In this document: positions 56,061-64,000 of the stretch, one piece after another
Numbering within the stretch: position 1 is the stretch's first letter
Layout of the letters: the number at the start of each line of letters is the position of its first letter
Origin: Halichoerus grypus
Taxonomy: Eukaryota > Chordata > Mammalia > Carnivora > Phocidae
Direction: 5' to 3'
NCBI RefSeq assembly: GCF_964656455.1
Contig: NC_135720.1
Span: 104,978,696 to 105,042,695 of the forward strand
Length of the DNA stretch: 64,000 bases
Made by a program: the position numbers and the translations under genes
The notes under the pieces: generated by a model
Databases searched by the model: none
Told to the model about the DNA's origin: nothing
Seen by the model: the letters and a program-made list of their open reading frames with translations, nothing else

Positions 56061-59000
56061 TAGCTAATTTCTGTTACTACTCTGCATGCACCAGTCCTGA
56101 AGAAAAACGGAGAGTGCAAGTAGATGAGGTCCTCGCCTTCATGGAGCTTACGGTGTTCCCAGGGGAAATCGACACAGATCACCTAAGTACTCGGATGCAC
56201 ATCCTCAAGTGGGAAAGTGCCTGTGATAATGGGAGTAGACTTTTTTTTTGAGGGATTGGAGGCAGCTTCCCCGAGAAAGGGTTGCATCAGCTGCTTTCCG
56301 AGGAATGATTAGAAGTGATAGAAGCATACTGGTTACCTGGGGCTGGGGAGGAGTGCGGACTCGAAAGGGGAAGAGGGGAAGGAAATAAATGGATAGGCGT
56401 TAGTTAGGCGGAGGGAAAAATATTCCAGGCAGAGGGAAGAGCACATGCAAAAACCCTGTGGCAGCGGTGAATGGAATACCCACCAGGGACTTGAAAAAGC
56501 CAGTGTGGCTGGAGCAGGGAGAGTGGGCTGGAGCGTGGTGTAGGGTGAGGGCAGGAGAGAAGCAGGGCCAGGCTGTGCAGGGCCTTGTAAGTGCCAGGCA
56601 GCTTTCCTTGTCCTGAGGGCATCAGCATACTGTTGGGAGTATTCAGCATGTGGGGTCGGGGAGCTGGGAGAGGAGATTTGCTTAGATTTGCTCTGTGGAC
56701 AGAGGCTAAGGGAGGCCAGAATGGCCAGCATAGGCTTTGCAGCAGACCCTGTGAAGATGATGACGAGTTGGGTGGGGATGGTGGTGAAGGAAGGGAGTAG
56801 AAACCTCGAGGAGGCTCAGTTCACTGGGCTCGGTGGTACATTTCGCCGTTGGGAAGGCCAAGAATGGGTCCTGGGTTCCTGGCTTCCACGCCTGGATGGT
56901 TGGTCCTACCAAGCATCGAGGGGGCAGGGCCCTAGGAGCAGTCTGGGTGGGAGAGGTAGCAGTTGGGGGCCTCTGGATGGGGGTGCCTTTGAGACACCCA
57001 GGAGGTATCAAGTAAGTAGCTGGATGTAAATGATCTCATAATTGGAGCGGCACTTAGTATCTGTTTTGAAAGTGTTTATGTGTCTGTCTCTTCTTGGGTC
57101 CCTCCTAGTCCTTAGGTTTGGCAGGCACGGGTCCATGTTTTAGATGAGGACACTGAGTTTCTGAGGTAACGTCATTTCATGGGGTCTTAAAACTAATAGG
57201 TGGTAAAGCTGGTCTTGAAGTCAGTTCCTGGGACTTACAACTGAGGGGTCTTCTAACAACATTATGGGGTCTTACTTTTGGGGTTGATGAGTCCTCTCCA
57301 CCTTGAATTGATTCTCTAGCTGTGATCCTAGAGCCTGCTAAGTCCTGACTGCAAGGAAGCGAGGACTAGTAGTTTTCTGTCCCCCTGGTTGAGGCAGGCG
57401 CTGCTTCCCCCACCCCAGGGTTCCTCCGACTAAGCTTGATTCAGGGTACCCTGGGTGCTTTCGGAGCTAACGTCCCTTTCCTTCCGGCCCTCCGCAAGGG
57501 CTGCTGGAGTCTGTGGCTGGCCTGCTCTGCTGCCGTGGCTGACCGTGGCCCAGGAGGAGGACTCCCACCCAGACCGGGCCCTGCTTTGTCAGTGGTGGGT
57601 GTCTCTCCAGCTGCACCCACTGGTACTCAGCAAGCTCCTCACTGCCCTGCTTTCCAGGCTGCTCCCCAAAGATTCAGGGAGAAGAGACCCCTGTCCTGGA
57701 AGGGAAGGCAGAGTTGTGATTCTCAGCCGGGCACCACCTGTTAGGGGCTGGGCCTTTGCTCTTTCCTGAGCTGCCCCCTTGCATTGCAGGCCCCTTGCCT
57801 TCTGGGGTCAGGCTCAGTCCTTCCTGTGCCCTTAGTGAGCAGACAGCGTATGGATCCTGTCACGAGTGTGCGGGGTCCTGCTGCTCTGCCACAGGCTTAC
57901 CCAGGTCATTCAAATGACTGTCCTCACTGTCCCCTCCTCTGGTCTTCCGTGGGCTTAAACACCCCTCCCAAGGTGTTCTCTGCTGACCACTGGAAGGCTG
58001 TGGTTTCCACAAAGCCGAGTGGCCGGAGCCTGCTCTCTGTGACGCAGGCCTTCCCAGCACACAGCCCAGAATAGCCTCAGCTTTGCTGCTTTTCCAGCTG
58101 CCCTGTCACTTTGCAAACTGGGATCTAATTTGCTGTCCGCCCTCCCCACCCCAGTGTCTCAACCAGTACCACTTTCTTTGCTCATGAAATATTTATAATC
58201 ACAGATTATATTTCCCAATGGGTCTAAGCTGGCTTTTGTTGTTTTCCCTTCTGCACCCTTAAGAAGCTGCCCCTGACAGGTCAGAGGAGAGCCTTGTGTC
58301 TCTTGGTTCATAGGCTTCACCGCGGCGTCTCCTGCGGTGTCCGGCTCTACCCGTAGTTTTACTCCCTCTGCTACGGCTCCGCCGCAGAAATGTGCTGCAA
58401 GGGGCTGTAGGTCCGTGGTTGTGGCTGGGAGGCCTGGGCGCGCAGTGGGCCTGTGCTGCTGCCTAGTTGGGCAAGCCATAGCCTCAGGGGAGATGCACGG
58501 GGGCTGGGTGCTTAGGGGACCCAGCCAGTGGGGGGGCCTCTGCAGCCCTTGCCCCAGCCACTTTGAAGGGCATGCCCTTGGCTGCCGGTGGGGACCTGGC
58601 CAAAGAATGTGCAGAGATCATCCTGTCACCACCAGCACTCCTGGAAAACAGAAGCCACGTATCTGTGGCAGGGTGGCCTCTTCCTGGGTGACAGGCAGGT
58701 CCCTCCTGAGACCCGAGCCCAGCCTGGCTTTAGCGAGGGCAGGCAGTGAGAGACAGTCCATCGGGAGTCAGAATTTGCCTGAGGCTGGCCTTCTGGGTCC
58801 GAGGGGAGTGGAGGAGCCCCTCCCTCAGCCCCAGGGTGCGCCTCCTCTGGGGCCCACGGGCTCTGGCCTCACCTGGGCGCAGCCTCCCTAGCTTCCCTGC
58901 TCTGTCCCCTCATTGCCTTCCTTAGCCCTTCTCGTGCTCTCTCACGTTTTTTCTCAGCTGCTGAGAATTGTTGGTTTTGATGAAAATTGCATGCTGCTGA

Positions 59001-59300
59001 AATCAGATGATGAACTGAAATTCAGATCTGTCCTGGCAGCTGTGCTTCTCTCCTCTGGTTCTGTAATCCAGTCTTTAACAACAAGCTGTGGGACTCTGTT
59101 TTATTCTCTCCCACCTGGAGGATGGGTATGGATCACAGTTCAGTTCCACTCAGCATTTTGGACACTTGCCCAAGTGTTTTCCCAAATGTTAGTCATGTTC
59201 CAAATTATTTGGACTTCCCGGGTTCACAGTGGTCATGAGTTTGCTTCTCAGTTTTCAGCATCAAGCCAATGTCTTTATGATTTTTTTTTGTCTTTATGAC
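56061..59300. other. Gene-poor flank, no supported gene
   Basis: 56130-56600 is an old dispersed repeat related to 3415-3800 (ATATTCCAGGCAGAGGGAAG). 57100-57230 is MIR-like. 57450-58900 is GC-rich with several open frames on both strands, but no recognisable domain, start context or splice structure. 58920-59300 is AT-richer unique sequence. Confidence 0.5.
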
Positions 59301-59302
59301 TT

Positions 59303-59500
59303 TTTTTTTTAAAGATTTTATTTCTTTATTTGACAGAGAGAGACACAGAGAGAGAGGGAACACAAGCAGGGGGAGTGGGAGAGGGAGAAGCAGGCTTCCC
59401 GTCGAGCAGGGAGCCCGATGCAGGGCTTGATCCCAGGACCCTGGGATCATGACCTGATCCGAAGGCAGACCCTTAACGACTGAGCCACCCAGGCGCCCCC
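59303..59500 (-). mobile_element. CAN-SINE
   Basis: Reverse copy with duplication GTCTTTATGACTTTTT at about 59290 and 59501. A third diverged copy precedes at about 59269. Confidence 0.95.
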
Positions 59501-60415
59501 GTCTTTATGACTTTTTAAAGGCAGTTTCCAGCCAGATTCAGGAACAGCGATGCCTGTTGTCATTTGCTTGATATTATGACAGGCTATCTCATAAGACAGA
59601 CCACAAGCTTTTTTTTTTTTTTTTTTTTAATGAAAGTGACCTTAAACATTTTGGGAATTTCACAAGAGCTCTTGAACAATCAGGATTGGCAGTTGATTTT
59701 AGGGCAAATGTTTACCTGTCAAATAGAAGCAACTCTTGGTCAATCAGGACTGATGATCCAGTGTGGGATCAGAGCCATCCTCTCTGCTTCCCACTCCTGC
59801 TCTGGGTTTCCTATAGATATGTAGCAACTCCCGAAGGCAGGAGGGCCGGCACCAGCACAGGAAGAGGAGAGACGGAGCCCTATCCCACCTGCTGGCCCTT
59901 TTCGGGGATGCTGCTCCAGGCCTGTGCCAGCCCACACCCACAGGCTAACCCAGTGCCCTTCCTGTACCTTGTTGGCCCCGTTCTTAACTACAGTAATGCC
60001 CTGGTTTGCTGCCAGCTCTGGTTAAAGATTTACTGGTGAAGGAGAATGAAACCCCTGCTTGAAAGGTTTTAGGGTTTGTGGATTTTGTGTCTCGTCCCCA
60101 AAATTTGCGAACAATTGAGAATTAGTTACCAGTCCTCAGACTTTGCCGCAGATATCCTGTCCCACAGGCTTCCCTTTGTACTTAGTTAAGTTGCTTTTTG
60201 GTAGGTAACTTCTTGCAGAGGCAGTCTACGTATATATGTTTTTTCTCTCTTTCATTCCATATAAAAGTTAATTTTAGTCTGACTACTCCCTTTATTTGTA
60301 AGATCGTGTTTATGTTTTTAAAAAGCCCGACGCCGAAGTACTTAGTGAAGTGTTGATATCTGCAAAAAATTATCAGTTGATGAATCTAAATGAGTATATG
60401 GCAATTGTACTATTC

Positions 60416-60594
60416 TTTTTTTTTAAAGATTTTATTTATTTGAGAGAGAGTAAGAGAGCACAGACGGAGAGGGATAGGGAGAAGCAGACTCCCAGCTGAG
60501 CAGAGAGCCCGATGTAGGGCTCGATCCCAGGACCCCGAGATCATGACCTGAGCCGAAGGCAGATGCTTAACTGACTGAGCCACCCAGGCGCCCC
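60416..60594 (-). mobile_element. CAN-SINE
   Basis: Reverse copy with a shortened purine-rich middle, ending CCACCCAGGCGCCCC. Confidence 0.94.
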
Positions 60595-62061
60595 TCTTTT
60601 AATTTATTTTAGGTTTGACATTTTCAAAATAATGATAGGGATAAAAGAAATAAAAAGGAGTTACTGCCTTTTTTTCTTTTTCTTTCTCTCTTTTTTTAAA
60701 ATTTTGATGATCAAACCTGTGTTGGGAACGTGCTCCCACTGGTCAGTGCCCAGCCTGGGTCCCTGTGCCTGAGGCTCTGGCTGGCTGATGGGGACCCGAC
60801 AGTTCAGCAGCTGGAGCTGTTTAGTCCACTCGCTGCTGCCCACCCTCCAGCTTCTGGCTGGGCCTTTCTCACTGCCTCTTCCCTGTCCCCATGGCCTGGG
60901 CTTGGTTTGTATTCTTTCCTTCCTCCAGGAACGTGGCAGAAGTGTTTCTAGCTCTGTTCTAACATCCGGCACATAGTAGATATGCAGTAAGTGTTGAATT
61001 AATAAATTACTTCTATTTAAGTTCGTGGTGAGTGTTTAAAGGAAAGGAGAACTTTGTGCTTCCTAAGTACTGTTTGTTTGGTGTGTACTTTGAGTTTTTC
61101 CTTCTGTGACATCTGGCTGGGAGCATAGGGTACCTTTCTCACGGGGCATGTCGGATGTAACCCACCTGTGGCTTGAGTTTATTTCAGAACAAAACTGGTA
61201 CAGTTTGTACCTTTCACTATGACCATGTGGACATGGGGGCTGAGGAGCTCCCCAAACTTCACAGATGAGGGAAGCAAATTCAGGATGAGAACTCAGATTT
61301 TCTGGTTCCCAGCCCACTTATTTTCACTGCACTTCAGCATCACTGAGCACTTCTTTCGCCACTGAGCTCAGAAATCTGAATTTCTGAAAACCCTTTTGGA
61401 AGGGGCAACACCTCCCCAGCCTGTCGGGGCAGAAAGCAGCATTGGTGTGAGGAGCTGGGAGAATCCTCTGTGACTGGGCTTGCCGGGTGGGGCTGGTTGG
61501 GGAGGAGGGACGGTGCTTGTGCTGCTGTGGGCTGAAGCTTCCCCTCTGGACCCTGCATCCCCTCCTGGGTCCCAGGGCTTCAGAGACCACCTCGCTGCCT
61601 TCTCTTCCTTCCTCTGAGCAGCAGGGTGCTTCCTCCCGGGGGTCTGCCTGAGTCGTGGACACCCCCACTGGCAAACCTCCGCCTCTTCGGAGCACTTCCG
61701 CGTTGCAAAGTGCTCTCACCTTTGTGGTCTTACCTCATGCCTGCTGCTAAGGTGTGTCCCAGCCTTGAATTCTGTGACTCCCGCCTTGGTGACAACTCTG
61801 GGTGGTAGGTCAGGTTGAGGTCTTTATTTCATAGATAGTAAAACTGAGTGAGTATGCAGTAGAGTTGGGCCCAATGTTCTTTTTATGCTCTGTGGGGCCT
61901 CTGCTGTGCTTTGTATGCCCCTAGCACGGCCCTTTTCACACCACTTTGTAATTGGGCAGGCCCCAGGCGCTCAGGAGTGTCCGTCCTGTTCTCTGCTGTC
62001 TCCCTGGTGCTCAGTAGGTACACAAAAAATATTGACAGCTCAAAGACTAAAGTCTGGATTC
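60595..62061. other. Gene-poor flank
   Basis: An L2-like 3' end at about 60955-61010 (GGCACATAGTAGATATGCAG, GTGTTGAATTAATAAATTAC). No gene recognised. Confidence 0.5.
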
Positions 62062-62267
62062 TTTTTTTTTTTTTTTTTAAGATTTTATTTATTTAGAGAG
62101 AGGGAGAGAGAGCAAGTGGGACAGAAGGGGCAGAGGGAGAGAATCTCAAGCAGACTTGGCGCTGAGCGCAGAGCCTGATGTGGGGCTCGATCCCAGGACT
62201 CTGAGATCATGACCTGAGCTGAAATCAAGAGTTGGATGCTTAGCCAATGGAGCCACCCAGGTGCCCC
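62062..62267 (-). mobile_element. CAN-SINE, older subfamily
   Basis: Reverse copy with GAAATCAAGAGTTGGATGCT body and CCACCCAGGTGCCCC end. Flanks GTCTGGATTCTT / AATTTGGATTCTT. Confidence 0.92.
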
Positions 62268-63164
62268 AAAATTTGGATTCTTAATTTAGGAGTCTGTGTT
62301 TAGATGTTTAGTATAGGAGTGTGCAAAATTAAGACATTTTCAGAGTATTTCCAAGGACCGGTGCTGGACAGGGTTGCATGTCTCTGTGCAGGTCCTTACC
62401 CGTGGACTTCACCCACACAGGACAGATGCCCAGTGCTTCCTGCTCATAGGACGTCTGCCCATGATGAGTGTAGACTGGTAACCCTGTGAAACCAGAGTTC
62501 ACATTCATGTCCAAAGTGTCAAGATGTGCTTTCTTGGGGAGAACTCATGATGAATGTGGCTTTTGGCCATACTTTTGATATCTCTTGCCAGGACTAGCCG
62601 GGATGAAAAAGGAGCCCTTTACTGGAACTTGCTTGCTTTCTTTTCCAAATAATAAAATACTTTTCCCCCTCCTAAACTTGGTTTCGTTCATATGAAAATT
62701 TTAGTCCCTTCAAATGTTTAGGCAACAATATAAAAGAGAGTTACAAGGTGGCTTATGGGGCAGTTGTTTGTACAGGGGTTCAGAGGACAGCAATCCCCTT
62801 CAGGCTGTGGGGACGGAAGGAGTGAGATGAAGGTAAACGACTCACCCCTTGCTGCAGGTTCGTCGGGTTCACGTGATGTCCTTGGAAGCAGTCAGCAGTC
62901 CTCAGGCTCGGGACAGAAAGAGGGTGGAAAAGAAAGAGGAAGAGATGCTGTGACAGTGACAATGTGCCACCATAAGTTGGCTTCAGCATTAAGTGCCAAG
63001 GCTGTTGGTTACTTCTTGTTGACAAAGCTTTTCTACCTTCCTCCATCTTGATTCCTCCACCGTCCCCACCCGGAAAGGTACTAAATAAACACGCTTCTTG
63101 CTGAAGTTGAGTTTCTAAATCTTCACCACGTTTAGGAGAAAAGAAAGTTGTGCAAGGGATAAGG
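62268..63164. other. Gene-poor flank
   Basis: No exon or clear repeat recognised. Confidence 0.45.
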
Positions 63165-63355
63165 CAGTGGTGCTTAACTGGGGACATTTGTCAATATCTG
63201 GAGGCGTTGGTGATTGTCACGACTGGGGGTGGCATCTAGTAGGTAGAGACCAGGGTCAGTGCTAGACATGCCACGATGTACAGGACAGCCTCCACAACAC
63301 AGAACATCCGGCCCCAAGTGCCGATAGTGCCAAGGATAGGAAACCCTGGGATAAG
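63165..63355 (+). mobile_element. MER5A-type hAT-Charlie DNA transposon remnant
   Basis: GGGGACATTTGTCAATATCT, GGTGGCATCTAGTAGGTAGA, ATGTACAGGACAGCC and AGTGCCAAGG...AAACCCTGGG in MER5A order. Confidence 0.82.
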
Positions 63356-64000
63356 AGTGGTTGTGTGTAAGGGGACCAGGGACATCCGGGAGTCACAGTC
63401 AACCATCGGTCCCTAAATAATGGTGTTGAATTAGAGGTGTGAAACCCTCTAACACCGAAATCCATGAAACTCTCTATTGGTCGCTGTTTACCTGCCATTT
63501 TACCCTGGCTTGAGCCCTAAAGGTAGGGCAGCAGCTAATGGGGGATTTAGAAGGGTGGAGAAATAGACCAGCAGAGTCAAGGCCATCAGAGGACTAGGTG
63601 CTGGGCTCGCAGAGCGTGGACGGAGGGTCTCAGACCGCATGAGAGCCGTGCGCTGGGGTTGCAGGCAAGGCTGTAGGTTGGGCTCAGCCATATCACTCGC
63701 CGGTTCGGTCACGGAGGCTAATCACTGTCCTCCAAGGTTTGGCTTCTGCCCCTGCCCCCATTCTCCACGACAGGCCTAGTGGTGGCACTCGCAGCCTTCT
63801 TAACTTACAAATCTCACAGCCGTGGTGTCCCTTTGGGTTTCCCCTGCTTTCCCTGCCCATTCTTAGTTTCCACAGGGTGCTGCTGTTTTCCTAGGGTAGA
63901 GTGGCACTCTTGCTGAAGGCCGGGGCCCAGCACGGCGCCAGCATGCTGCAGCCTGCTGCCAAGTTCTGTGACAGTCCGGCTCTCGGTGTAGACATCACAT
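63356..64000. other. Window end, nothing recognised
   Basis: Mixed-composition unique sequence without supported genes. Confidence 0.45.

Noticed and set aside
58337..58891. 184-codon plus-strand open frame in the 58-kb GC-rich region
   Set aside because: Low-complexity composition, no recognisable domain, splice signals or conserved start; most likely chance.

Overview
The window is vertebrate nuclear DNA from a carnivoran. Its main marker is about 30 tRNA-derived CAN-SINE copies, with GGCGCCTGGGTGGCTCAG heads, CT-rich middles and AAATAAATAAAATCTT tails. Their body sequence (GGGATCGAGCC, then CTCCCTGCTCAGCGGG) is the arctoid type seen in bears, seals and mustelids rather than the dog or cat type. 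A 5'-truncated carnivore LINE-1 3' end is also present. Species cannot be fixed from sequence alone.

Three protein genes are present, in the order known from human chromosome 6p21.1. CAPN11 (calpain-11) lies on the minus strand at about 13.8 kb to the left edge. Eleven exons covering the N-terminus, the whole papain-like protease core and the start of the C2-like domain are visible. The rest, including the penta-EF-hand domain, lies beyond base 1. TMEM63B lies on the minus strand at about 42.7 to 19.1 kb. One non-coding first exon and 23 coding exons splice without a frame error into 833 codons plus stop, a complete OSCA/TMEM63 osmo- and mechanosensitive cation channel. MRPL14 (mitochondrial ribosomal protein uL14m) lies on the plus strand. 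Its two coding exons at 52.4 and 54.5 kb give 145 residues, and its 5' exon probably starts in the CpG island at 42.3-43.4 kb. TMEM63B and MRPL14 are therefore arranged head to head around one CpG-island promoter.

Layout: 0-13.8 kb CAPN11, with introns full of SINEs, an L1 fragment and CA repeats. 13.8-19.1 kb is intergenic between two genes on the same strand. 19.1-42.7 kb is TMEM63B, including two degenerate low-complexity or tandem-like intronic regions, a 29-base homopolymer and a second promoter-like motif cluster in intron 1. 42.3-43.4 kb is the CpG island. 43.4-54.9 kb is MRPL14, mostly a SINE-rich first intron. 55-64 kb is gene-poor flank with old and young repeats and no gene I can support.

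The three genes do unrelated jobs (testis-type calpain, ion channel, mitoribosome); they are linked by conserved synteny, not by pathway. I found no undescribed multi-gene system. The points most worth a second look are: the LINE-1 boundary immediately upstream of a CAPN11 splice acceptor, UG repeats just downstream of the CAPN11 catalytic-cysteine exon, a three-codon upstream ORF and a 42-nt microexon in TMEM63B, the recoding-type glutamine codon in TMEM63B exon 20, and an ETS/ZNF143/CCAAT cluster in TMEM63B intron 1. Exon coordinates were read by eye from splice signals and checked by reading-frame continuity. Repeat boundaries are approximate, to about 5-10 bases.
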